Below the pieces are notes generated by a model, which worked only from the letters and a program-made list of their open reading frames with translations, was not told where the DNA came from and searched no databases. From a virus: a stretch of 24,278 bases of DNA. The DNA lies in the IMG/VR virus record IMGVR_UViG_3300010885_033421, positions 1-24,278 of that record; one strand, written 5' to 3'. Positions within the stretch are counted from its first letter, which is position 1, and each line of letters opens with the position of its first letter. Positions 7,054-14,027 of the stretch are shown one piece after another. Both the position numbers and the translations under genes were made by a program.

Positions 7054-8310
7054 ATGCGCATCTCGTGGATCAGCAACGCTCCGTGGACCCCAACGGGCTA
7101 CGGACAACAGACGGCAGAGATCACCCCGCGCCTAAAGGCAGACGGTCACGAAGTGGCGGTCATGTCAAACTACGGCTTGGCGGGAACCATCTCCGACTGG
7201 AACGGCATTCCTGTTTATCCGCACGGGATGGACCCGTACTCCAACGACCTTGCCCCGTTCCAGGCGCAAGATTGGACGCACAAGAACACCAAGGGCTGGA
7301 CGATCTCGCTCTACGATTCGTGGGTCTTTAAGGGCCCAGGCTTTGAGGAGTTGAACATCGCCGCGTGGACGCCGATTGACCACCGCCCGGTTCCGCCTGC
7401 GGTCATGGGATTCTTTAACAGCGGCAAGGGGAAGCGCTACGCGATCGCCATGTCCAAGTTTGGCGAGCATGCGCTCCTTGACGCGGGGCTCCCCCGCGAG
7501 CGCGTCATGTATGCGCCGCACTGCATCAACACCAAGGTCTTTCGTCCCGTAAAGACCGAGATTCGCAAAGAGCTCGGCATTCCCGAGGACGTGCACCTGA
7601 CCACCATCAACGCTGCAAATAAGGGCAACGTTCCGATCCGCAAGTGCTGGCCCGAGATGTTGCTCGCGTGGCGCACCTTTGCCGAGACGCACACGGATGC
7701 TTGGCTGTATCTGCACACCGACGAGACGGGTGTTGCCAACGGCTTTAACATTCCGAGATTCTTGGAGCACATCAACGCGCCGATGGATCGCATCCGCATC
7801 GTGCCGCAGTACCCCTACAAGTTGGGACTTCCAAACACCACGGTCGCAAACATTCTCTCCGCGTCCGACGTCTACCTCTCCACAAGCCGTGGGGAAGGCT
7901 TTGGCATTGGGGTTATTGAAGCCCTCGCCTGCGCCGTCCCCGTGATCGTCACCGACTGGACCGCGCAGACCGAGCTTGCGGGCGTCGGCTGGAGGGTGGA
8001 CGGTCAGCCCGAGTGGGACGAGCATCAGCTCTCGTGGTGGAAGGTTCCCAACGTTGACATGATCATCCAGGCGCTGGAAGAGGCGTATGCGGCCCGGCAA
8101 GATTCCGAGCGCTGGGCAGCGATGCAGGCGGCAGCCGTCGCCTTCGCCGCCGACTACGACACCGCCCGCGTCTACGAAACGCACTGGAAGCCGATTCTGG
8201 CCCGTCTAAGCGCAGAAGTGGGTACCGACTCCACATTGACCCTTAACGCCCCGCAGTGGGGCGCAAATAGGGCTCAGCGGCGAGCCCTGAAGAGGGTCGG
8301 GAGCCGATAG
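7054..8310 (+). CDS. Glycosyltransferase, GT4-like (GT-B fold)
   Basis: Predicted retaining glycosyltransferase of 418 aa that transfers a sugar from a nucleotide-sugar donor; acceptor unknown. The N-terminus MRISWISNAPWTPTGYGQQT matches the GT-B opening with a Gly-rich acceptor loop. The donor-binding half contains the family's E-x7-E motif as EGFGIGVIE (Glu281 to Glu289), followed by ALACAVPVIVTD. VMYAPHCINTKVFRP (around 150-165) corresponds to the conserved viphGvDtevF segment. The C-terminal 40 residues include an Arg-rich tail ending RAQRRALKRVGSR. The strong AAGGAGGAGG before ATG 7054 suggests this is the lead gene of a coupled cassette: its stop TAG (8308-8310) overlaps the next GTG. 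Likely roles are decoration of virion proteins or alteration of host surface glycans. Confidence 0.85.
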   Translation: MRISWISNAPWTPTGYGQQTAEITPRLKADGHEVAVMSNYGLAGTISDWNGIPVYPHGMDPYSNDLAPFQAQDWTHKNTKGWTISLYDSWVFKGPGFEELNIAAWTPIDHRPVPPAVMGFFNSGKGKRYAIAMSKFGEHALLDAGLPRERVMYAPHCINTKVFRPVKTEIRKELGIPEDVHLTTINAANKGNVPIRKCWPEMLLAWRTFAETHTDAWLYLHTDETGVANGFNIPRFLEHINAPMDRIRIVPQYPYKLGLPNTTVANILSASDVYLSTSRGEGFGIGVIEALACAVPVIVTDWTAQTELAGVGWRVDGQPEWDEHQLSWWKVPNVDMIIQALEEAYAARQDSERWAAMQAAAVAFAADYDTARVYETHWKPILARLSAEVGTDSTLTLNAPQWGANRAQRRALKRVGSR

Positions 8311-8492
8311 TGCCGATCTACGAGTTTAAGTGCCCAGCCTGCGGCAAGGTTGAGCAGCGCATCCAGGTCAGCTACGAGCCGGTCAAGCCGCGCTGCGAGT
8401 GCGGCCCGTGGATGGTGCTGCAACTGGTCGCGACCCCCGTGCACTTTCAAGGCGACGGCTGGGCAAAGAAAGATCGACGGAGCGGCAAGTGA
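8310..8492 (+). CDS. Small zinc-ribbon protein (FmdB-like)
   Basis: A 60-aa protein starting MPIYEFKCPACGKVEQRIQ, the classic FmdB-type putative regulatory zinc ribbon (PxYeyxCxxCG). The first metal pair is C-x2-C (CPAC), and the second side, expected as C-x-C, is CEC in RCECGP. The C-terminus is basic. Start is GTG at 8310, sharing its G with the TAG of the preceding glycosyltransferase. The stop TGA overlaps the GTG of the next glycosyltransferase (GTGA). The biochemical role of this family is not settled. Sitting between two glycosyltransferases in one coupled unit, it may act as a partner or nucleic-acid-binding protein. Confidence 0.8.
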   Translation: MPIYEFKCPACGKVEQRIQVSYEPVKPRCECGPWMVLQLVATPVHFQGDGWAKKDRRSGK

Positions 8493-9043
8493 GCCTTCCA
8501 ATCACGGTCATCACCCCGAGCCTTCCCGCGCGCATCTCAGAACGAAGCCGCGCGATCACCTCGGTGCACGCGCAGACGCAGCGCCCCGAGGATCACCTCG
8601 TCCTCGTTGATCACCGCAAAGAGGGCGGGCATCGCCCGCTCAATGTGCTCATGCGAGCCGTGGAGACGGAGTGGACGCAGATCCTCTGCGACGATGACGC
8701 GCTAATGCCCGAGCACTTTGAGAAACTCTGGCCCCTGACCGCCGACGCCGACGTCGTCTACTCACCACCAACGACCATTGGACCAAATCCGTGGGCGGGC
8801 TACCTTGAACCCTTTGACGCAGGTCGCCTGCGCACCTCCTCCATCGTCAGCCACATCGCCCTCGTCCGCACCGAACTTATCCGCGAGGTTGGGGGCTGGG
8901 ATGCAGGCGCCGGGTACGACTGGAACTTCTGGGTCAAGTGCCTAGACGCGGGTGCGCGCTTTGCGCGATTCAACGAACCCACCTGGATCTACGATCTTGA
9001 GGAGGGCAAGTGGCACGAGAGCAGGCCCGACCTCGGGCGGTAA
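8489..9043 (+). CDS. Glycosyltransferase, GT2-like (GT-A fold)
   Basis: A 184-aa short GT-A glycosyltransferase. It opens with SLPITVITPSLPAR, the Rossmann-like first strand of family 2, and carries the metal/nucleotide-sugar DxD-type triad as CDDD (Asp68-Asp70) followed by ALMPEHFEKL. REVGGWDAG...YDWNFWVKCLDAG (about 130-155) fits the acceptor-site block usually written GGFDE...EDxDLxxRL. It is shorter than most family members (about 220-300 aa) and ends soon after this block. The start GTG 8489 overlaps the zinc-ribbon stop as GTGA; the frame is open further upstream, but that part is shadow. The last 34 bases overlap the next gene. Confidence 0.8.
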   Translation: MSLPITVITPSLPARISERSRAITSVHAQTQRPEDHLVLVDHRKEGGHRPLNVLMRAVETEWTQILCDDDALMPEHFEKLWPLTADADVVYSPPTTIGPNPWAGYLEPFDAGRLRTSSIVSHIALVRTELIREVGGWDAGAGYDWNFWVKCLDAGARFARFNEPTWIYDLEEGKWHESRPDLGR

Positions 9044-9636
9044 TCCTCGCCGCGGGTCGCAGCTCGCGACTGGGCGGCACGAACAAACTGCTCGTGGAAG
9101 CGGGCGGACAGCCGGTGCACGAGTGGCACCGCAAGGCACTCGCCGACTACGAGGTGAACGTCGTCGTCCGCCCGAATGACGCGCAAGCGGTGCGCGACGC
9201 GATGCCGTGGGTGCACCTCGTCGTGACGCATGACCGCTTTGACGGCCCAGGCGGTGCACTGCACTCGTACCTGGAACGCATTGACGAACCCGACGGGCTG
9301 CTCGTGCTCTTTGCCGACACGCTGCTCCGCGCCATCCCCGACGATTCAGGCGACTGGGTTGGCGTGGCGACGCCACCGGGGCGCGTGTGGGATTACTGGG
9401 ACGGCGACTGGATGCGCGGTGTGCCGCGCGTCAACGTCTGTGTCGGCGTCTACCACTTCGCCTGCACTGAGTGCCTAACGCGCTCCCTCGCGCTCCTCGT
9501 TGAGGGACTTGCCGTCGAGGTCTCCTTCGCCGATCTTCTGCGGCATTACAGCCGCGAGCACTACGTCAACCACACCCAGATCAACGACTGGCAAGACGCG
9601 GGCGATCCCGACGCTCTTGCCCGCGTTCAACCCTAA
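9010..9636 (+). CDS. Sugar nucleotidyltransferase-like (MobA-like NTP transferase)
   Basis: A 208-aa protein with the nucleotidyltransferase signature VILAAGRSSRLGGTNK at residues 11-26: the LAAGxxxRLG loop holds the NTP phosphates and Lys26 is the usual catalytic Lys. FADTLL contains Asp103, in the position of the metal-binding Asp of this fold (usually GD). NDWQDAGDPDAL near the C-terminus resembles the closing Asp-containing block of NTP_transferase proteins. It probably makes an activated sugar (NDP- or CMP-linked) for the two upstream glycosyltransferases; the actual sugar cannot be read from sequence. GTG 9010 is preceded by GGAGGG at 9001-9006 and lies inside the end of the GT2 gene (34-base overlap), so translation is coupled. 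Confidence 0.78.
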   Translation: MAREQARPRAVILAAGRSSRLGGTNKLLVEAGGQPVHEWHRKALADYEVNVVVRPNDAQAVRDAMPWVHLVVTHDRFDGPGGALHSYLERIDEPDGLLVLFADTLLRAIPDDSGDWVGVATPPGRVWDYWDGDWMRGVPRVNVCVGVYHFACTECLTRSLALLVEGLAVEVSFADLLRHYSREHYVNHTQINDWQDAGDPDALARVQP

Positions 9637-9649
9637 CAAGGAGGACCTC

Positions 9650-10003
9650 ATGGTCAGCAGCAACCTTTACACCTTGGAGATTCAGCAGGGCGCAACCCTG
9701 TCGCTGGTCGCAACGTGGAACGACTCTACGGGCGCAGCCATCAACCTGACCGGGTACACCGCGCGCCTTCAGGTGCGCACCTCGTACTCCGCAACCTCAA
9801 GCATCCTCAGCCTAACCAGTTCAAGCGGAATCGCCCTGGGCGGCACGGCTGGAACCATCACGATCACGGTCTCGGCAACCGATACCGCAGCGCTGACCGC
9901 GCCGTGGATCGGCGTCTACGATCTTGAGCTTGTCAGTGGCGGCGGCGTTGTCACCCGACTGTTGGAGGGTACGGCAACCGTTTCGCCAGAGGTCACTCGA
10001 TGA
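9650..10003 (+). CDS. Small beta-sandwich structural protein (BppU-N-like)
   Basis: A 117-aa, strand-rich protein starting SSNLYTLEIQQGATLSLVATW. The motifs qGxTfxl.w.d..G..inLTGyTArlqvR and gvYDLELVS...TRLLEGTATVSPEVTR match a small domain common in phage structural modules, similar to the N-terminal domain of BppU-type baseplate proteins. ATG 9650 has AAGGAGG (9638-9644) upstream; the longer frame back to 9500 overlaps the previous gene and is rejected. The stop TGA overlaps the fibre gene ATG (ATGA at 10000-10003), so it is made together with the fibre and probably forms the adaptor or attachment point for it. Fold call is by motif; the role is inferred. Confidence 0.7.
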   Translation: MVSSNLYTLEIQQGATLSLVATWNDSTGAAINLTGYTARLQVRTSYSATSSILSLTSSSGIALGGTAGTITITVSATDTAALTAPWIGVYDLELVSGGGVVTRLLEGTATVSPEVTR

Positions 10004-12171
10004 GCGTGACGGTGGTCAAGACCACGCAGACGGTCACCATCGTTGACGCCAACGGAACGGTGGTCGTCACGCCGATCACGCAGTCGGTCTCGCTGGCCTC
10101 CTCTGGCCCGCAGGGCGCAACGGGCGCCACGGTCGTCTCCGTCGCGGTCGGATCGACCACCACAGGTGCTGCTGGTACTTCCGCATCCGTTAGCAACTCA
10201 GGCACGTCTACTTCCGCTGTCCTAAACTTCACCATCCCACAGGGTATCCAAGGCGCCACAGGATCAACTGGTGCCACTGGCGCAGCGGGAAGCGCGGCGA
10301 CAATTTCGGTCGGAACCGTTACTACAGGGACCGCGGGATCAAATGCGACGGTCACGAACGCCGGCACGTCGGGCGCGGCAGTATTCAACTTCACCATTCC
10401 ACGCGGAGACACCGGCGCGCAGGGCAGTGCAGGAGCTCAGGGACCAAAGGGGGATACCGGTCTGACCGGTGCCACAGGCACGGCGGCGACAATTGCAATC
10501 GGAACCGTTAGCACAGGGACCGCGGGATCAAACGCAACAGTGACGAATTCGGGCAGCGCAGGTGCCGCGATCTTCGACTTCAGCATTCCAAGAGGTAATA
10601 CCGGATCGCAAGGCAGTGCCGGACCGCAAGGCGCACCAGGTGCAACGGGCACAGCCGCGACGATTACCGTCGGAACGGTTAGCACGGGAACCGCTGGGTC
10701 ATTGGCAACCGTAACCAATAGCGGCACGGCAGGGGCTGCGATTTTTGATTTCGCCATTCCACGCGGAGACACCGGGGCACAGGGCAGTGCAGGACCGCAG
10801 GGACCAGCGGGAACGGGAGTGCCGATCGGCGGCACCGCCGGTCAGGTGCTCGCAAAGATTGACGGCACCAATTACAACACGCAATGGACGACGCCAGCCA
10901 CAGGTACCGTCACGAGCGTCACAGGCACTGCGCCGATCGTATCATCTGGAGGCACGACTCCAGCCATTAGCGTCACCGCTGCATCAACTTCAGCCTCTGG
11001 CGTGGTGCAGTTGACGGACTCGACCAGCTCAACATCAACCACGACGGCAGCCACGCCAAACAGTGTCAAGACAGCCTACGACTTGGCAAACGGCGCAGTA
11101 CCAAAGTCGACTGTCACCACCAAGGGCGATCTCGTCGTTGCATCCGGCAACGCAGCAGTCGCTCGAGTTGGCGTTGGCGCTGACACCTATGTCTTGACCG
11201 CAGATTCAACCGCAACCAACGGCATCAAATGGGCTGCTAGTGGCGGCGGCGGAGTCACAAGCGTCACTGGCACTGCGCCGATTGTCTCGTCTGGCGGCAC
11301 GACTCCAGCCATCAGCGTCACGGCAGCATCAACATCAGCCGCTGGCGTTGTGCAGCTCAGTGATTCAACGAGTACCACGAGCAGCGTGCTTGCCGCTACG
11401 TCGACCGCAGTAAAAGCAGCAAAGGATGCTGCGGATGCAAAGGTCGCAACCGTTAGTGGCACGTCGCCAATCAGCACAAGCGGCACGACTGCAATCACGG
11501 TCAGCGTCAGCGCAGGATCAACCAGCGCGGCTGGCGTACTACAGCTCACTGACTCAACCAGCTCAACATCAACCACCACGGCGGCTACGCCAAATAGTGT
11601 GAAGGCCGCCTATGACATTGCAACCGCAGGTTGGGAGTTTTTCAACTTCGGTACCAGTGGAGTAGTTGCGAGCCATCCAAGGTTTGTGTTAACGACTACA
11701 AATTCGCTGAGTAACCAAGTCATTGTTTTCATTCGTTTGATGCCGCACAAAACAATTACGGTTTCCAGTATTGCAATGACCGCTGTCACCGCTGCGTCTG
11801 GAAGCACCCTGGTGCGAATGGGGATTTATACAAGGAGCGGCACGACGATGACGCTGGTTGCTAGAACTGCCAGTGATACAACCTTATTTGATACAGCAAC
11901 AACAAAGTATTCAAGATCGCTTTCGACAACAGGTGGGTATCCTTTGACCTATACCTTGAACCAAGGAACTGAATACTTTGTAGGAGTTATTTGGGTTGGA
12001 ACAACCACTGCTCCAACCGTTCTAGCGGCACTTGCAAGAGGGTCAGGTGCGATCGCGACAGTTGGCGCGGAAAGATACCAAAAGGCCGTTCAATCAGATT
12101 TGGGCGCAACAGTCTCAACCATTTCAACCAGCAGCGACACGACTGTTGTGCCTTATGCGGAGGTTTCCTGA
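10000..12171 (+). CDS. Collagen-like repeat fibre / receptor-binding protein
   Basis: A 723-aa fibre with clear modular build. Residues 1-40 are an N-terminal attachment region. Residues 44-270 hold four beta units of about 37 aa, each ending in [F/A/S]xIP[RQ]G, joined by Gly-x-Y collagen-like runs (such as GAQGSAGAQGPKGDTG), which should form a trimeric shaft. Residues about 300-540 contain three copies of a SVTGTAPIVSSGGTTPAISV ... VQLTDS ... AAYD-type module common in phage fibres. The C-terminal domain, about 545-723 (WEFFNFG onward), is unique, beta-rich and encoded by visibly more AT-rich DNA, as expected for an exchanged receptor-binding tip. It lies before the tail terminator gene rather than after the tape measure, so a head or neck fibre is possible. 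Confidence 0.85.
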   Translation: MSVTVVKTTQTVTIVDANGTVVVTPITQSVSLASSGPQGATGATVVSVAVGSTTTGAAGTSASVSNSGTSTSAVLNFTIPQGIQGATGSTGATGAAGSAATISVGTVTTGTAGSNATVTNAGTSGAAVFNFTIPRGDTGAQGSAGAQGPKGDTGLTGATGTAATIAIGTVSTGTAGSNATVTNSGSAGAAIFDFSIPRGNTGSQGSAGPQGAPGATGTAATITVGTVSTGTAGSLATVTNSGTAGAAIFDFAIPRGDTGAQGSAGPQGPAGTGVPIGGTAGQVLAKIDGTNYNTQWTTPATGTVTSVTGTAPIVSSGGTTPAISVTAASTSASGVVQLTDSTSSTSTTTAATPNSVKTAYDLANGAVPKSTVTTKGDLVVASGNAAVARVGVGADTYVLTADSTATNGIKWAASGGGGVTSVTGTAPIVSSGGTTPAISVTAASTSAAGVVQLSDSTSTTSSVLAATSTAVKAAKDAADAKVATVSGTSPISTSGTTAITVSVSAGSTSAAGVLQLTDSTSSTSTTTAATPNSVKAAYDIATAGWEFFNFGTSGVVASHPRFVLTTTNSLSNQVIVFIRLMPHKTITVSSIAMTAVTAASGSTLVRMGIYTRSGTTMTLVARTASDTTLFDTATTKYSRSLSTTGGYPLTYTLNQGTEYFVGVIWVGTTTAPTVLAALARGSGAIATVGAERYQKAVQSDLGATVSTISTSSDTTVVPYAEVS
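10129..10809 (+). repeat. Four collagen-linked beta repeats in the fibre gene
   Basis: In-gene tandem repeat: protein units start near residues 44, 100, 163 and 220, giving periods of about 56-63 codons. DNA identity between units is high in places (for example ACAGGGACCGCGGGATCAAA occurs in units 2 and 3), which would allow unit number to change by recombination. The first unit is the most diverged. Confidence 0.8.
10905..11625 (+). repeat. Three copies of a fibre shaft module
   Basis: Copies begin near 10905, 11251 and 11442. They share GTxPI-SxSGTT-AIxV...SAxGVxQLxDSTS followed by a helical AAT...VKxAxD segment. Between copies 1 and 2 lies an insert (KSTVTTKGDLVVASGN...) of a type widespread in phage fibres. 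Parts of copies 1 and 3 (CAGCTCAACATCAACCAC) are identical at DNA level. Confidence 0.75.
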
Positions 12172-12299
12172 TGGCAGTGATCACTGACGCGCCATACCTA
12201 GACGAGCAGACTGGTATGCTCACCGAGATCGTCCGAGACGCAGAGACTGGCAAGATCGTTGGCAAGAATGAGCGTATGCCTGAGGAGGCCCCAGAGTGA
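12171..12299 (+). CDS. Hypothetical 42-residue protein
   Basis: A short acidic protein starting MAVITDAPYLDEQTGMLTEI and ending MPEEAPE. ATG 12171 shares its A with the fibre TGA (TGATG), GGAGG lies at 12160-12164, and the stop TGA overlaps the following GTG start (GTGA at 12296-12299). Such tight coupling on both sides supports a real gene. I recognise no family; the D-x-x-TG-x-L and D-x-E-TG-x-I pattern looks like two short beta hairpins. It may be a fibre accessory or chaperone, from position only. Confidence 0.6.
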   Translation: MAVITDAPYLDEQTGMLTEIVRDAETGKIVGKNERMPEEAPE

Positions 12300-12736
12300 G
12301 TTACAACGACGCCAGCATCGCCGCCGCCATCGCGACTCGCGTCGCCACGGTCACCGTCCCCGCAGGCGTGCCCGCCATTCGCGGCGCCACCTCCACACCG
12401 CCCGACGTCTTGCAGGTGCTCCCATACGCGATCGTCTTGCCAGGCAATGATCAGATTATCTACGGCGCAGCGTCTCGCATCATCACCGGCACGTTCACCG
12501 TGCGCCTCTACCTTGGCTCACCAACCGACTTCGCCCGTCGGTTCCCCGCGCTGCATGCCTACCGAACGGCCCTGCGCGACATCTTCCTCGGTGCAACCAC
12601 CCTCTCGGGATTGGTTGACCAGGTGAGCGTCATTAACACCTCCATCGCAACGGACGACTACGGCGGCTCTGAGCTCGTCGTCGTTGACGTGACGGTTGAG
12701 GCAACGAAGGGCGAGTCATACAACGCCAGCGCCTAG
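12296..12736 (+). CDS. Tail terminator / tail completion-like protein
   Basis: A 146-aa alpha/beta protein placed directly before the major tail protein, the usual place of the tail terminator. The N-terminal helix (YNDASIAAAIATRVATV) and the central strands LPYAIVLPGNDQI and TFTVRLYLG fit proteins that cap the tail tube. A helix (FARRFPALHAYRTALRDIF) and C-terminal strands (ELVVVDVTVEATKGE) follow. Start GTG 12296 overlaps the previous stop as GTGA. Assignment is by position, length and secondary-structure pattern, without a diagnostic motif. Confidence 0.6.
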   Translation: MSYNDASIAAAIATRVATVTVPAGVPAIRGATSTPPDVLQVLPYAIVLPGNDQIIYGAASRIITGTFTVRLYLGSPTDFARRFPALHAYRTALRDIFLGATTLSGLVDQVSVINTSIATDDYGGSELVVVDVTVEATKGESYNASA

Positions 12737-12784
12737 CTGGGGTGAAGCGCCGACCACAGGGTGGCGGCAGGAGTTAATCAACAG

Positions 12785-12801
12785 CCGAGGGATCACCTCG
12801 G
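12785..12801 (+). promoter_or_regulatory. Hairpin abutting the major tail gene ribosome binding site
   Basis: CCGAGG / CCTCGG (6 bp, loop GATCA) ends 2 bases before AAGGAG (12804-12809), which serves ATG 12817. A 5' hairpin this close to a strong ribosome binding site is a known way to stabilise abundant phage mRNAs; the effect here is inferred. Confidence 0.45.
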
Positions 12802-12816
12802 AGAAGGAGTTAGCAC

Positions 12817-13935
12817 ATGGCTGCAATCACAAGCGGCTCGATTCTCCTGTCGAAGGCGGTGCTCAAGAGTGAGTCAACCTTCGGCACGAGCCCGAGCTTT
12901 ACATCGGGCGGACGCCGCCTCATGGTTGACCCGACCGGGTACATCAACGCAGGCGTCACCGTTGACGACCAGTCCGACCGCAGCGTCGGGCTTCTCGTTA
13001 AGGGCATCGCGCAGCGCACCACGGTCACGGCAAAGATGCCAACCATCTCTCTGAACGAGCCAGGCGTCCCCGTTAACGAACTTCCCGTCTGGCTTGCCGG
13101 CGTACAGAACGCCACGGCTGGAACGCCAACCGCGCTCGGAACCGCAGGCGCAACCGCCCTCGGCCTTGCCGGCACGGCGAACGTCTGGGACTACAACTTC
13201 GTCCTTTCGGGGACGGCAATCCCAGCGCCAAAGTCCTTCTCCCTTGTGGCGACGGGCGGCAACTCCAACCCAGGGACCGAGCAGTACCTGCTGAACTATG
13301 TTCTCCCGACCAAGATTGGTCTGAAGGCATCGGCAGACGGTTTGACCTCGGCGACGATTGAAGCGTTCGGGCAGACGTTGAGCAAGGACACGACCGTCCT
13401 CGCCGACGTACTTCCGACCGACATTGCCAACCTTGCGGGGCGATTGTGGAAGGCGTACTTCTACGCCGACGGCACCGCCTTTGCGGTCAACGCCGCATCC
13501 ACCGCATCGGGCACGGCGGCGATCACGGGCGGAACAGCGTTCAGCTACCTGAGCGACTGGTCCCTTGACATCACCACGCCGAACCAGGCGATCGCCTACC
13601 AGAACGGCTCTGTCTCGTTCACGGGCCACTCGGCGTTTGCCGCTCCGCTCCTCGGCGAGCTCGCGCTCACCGTCAGCGGCGGCACGGATGCCATCGCCCA
13701 GATCTACGACAAGTTTGTCGCAGGCACGCCAACCTATTGGCGCCTGACCTGGACGGACGGATCGCGCCAGGTCGACATCCTCGCTTGTGTGATCTTCGCC
13801 GAAGTGACGCCCCTTGCCGGCGACACCAACGGCGTGACCACGATTAGCGCGCGCGGCGTGGTGAACTACGACACCGTCAGCGGTGCCGCACTCCGCATCC
13901 GCGTAATCAGCGACACGCTCGCCGTTCTCCCGTGA
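12817..13935 (+). CDS. Major tail protein (tail tube)
   Basis: A 372-aa protein predicted to polymerise into the tail tube. It is beta-rich with an N-terminal strand-loop (AAITSGSILLSKAVLKSESTFG), a WDYNFVLSGTAIPAPKSFSLVATGG block (about 123-148), IEAFGQTLSKD and DWSLDITTPNQAIAYQNGSVSFTGH near 250-275. A closing region (FAEVTPLAGDTNGVTTISARGVVNYD) resembles other siphophage tube proteins with a large surface insertion. Its position, between the tail terminator and the frameshifted tail chaperones, is diagnostic. A hairpin plus strong AAGGAG precede it and a terminator-like hairpin follows, as expected for one of the most abundant virion proteins. Confidence 0.8.
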   Translation: MAAITSGSILLSKAVLKSESTFGTSPSFTSGGRRLMVDPTGYINAGVTVDDQSDRSVGLLVKGIAQRTTVTAKMPTISLNEPGVPVNELPVWLAGVQNATAGTPTALGTAGATALGLAGTANVWDYNFVLSGTAIPAPKSFSLVATGGNSNPGTEQYLLNYVLPTKIGLKASADGLTSATIEAFGQTLSKDTTVLADVLPTDIANLAGRLWKAYFYADGTAFAVNAASTASGTAAITGGTAFSYLSDWSLDITTPNQAIAYQNGSVSFTGHSAFAAPLLGELALTVSGGTDAIAQIYDKFVAGTPTYWRLTWTDGSRQVDILACVIFAEVTPLAGDTNGVTTISARGVVNYDTVSGAALRIRVISDTLAVLP

Positions 13936-13954
13936 TCTAATCGCTCCCGTGATT

Positions 13955-13971
13955 GGGGGCGTCGCGCCCCC
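13955..13971 (+). promoter_or_regulatory. Alternative hairpin overlapping the tail-gene terminator
   Basis: GGGGGCG (13955-13961) pairs perfectly with CGCCCCC (13965-13971) around a TCG loop. The same CGCCCCC is the 5' arm of the terminator hairpin next to it, so only one of the two structures can form at a time, an antiterminator-terminator geometry. Confidence 0.5.
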
Positions 13972-14001
13972 TGAGCCTTCGGGCTTGGGGGGCGTTTATT
14001 T
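13965..14001 (+). terminator. Intrinsic terminator after the major tail gene
   Basis: A 13-bp stem (13965-13977 with 13982-13994, two G-U pairs) with a TTCG tetraloop is followed by TTTATTT (13995-14001). This is a good rho-independent terminator, probably partial because essential tail genes lie downstream. It would lower chaperone and tape measure expression relative to tube protein. Confidence 0.75.
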
Positions 14002-14027
14002 CATCCAACAAAAGTAGGAGGCATCTC

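Noticed and set aside
7165-8184. Minus-strand frame of 339 aa opposite the GT4-like gene
   Set aside because: Arg/Val/His-rich shadow typical of GC-rich genes read in reverse; the + strand frame has clear enzyme motifs.
12737-12816. Possible tRNA or promoter in the gap before the major tail gene
   Set aside because: Only one short hairpin and a ribosome binding site are visible; no cloverleaf, and no clear -35/-10 pair.
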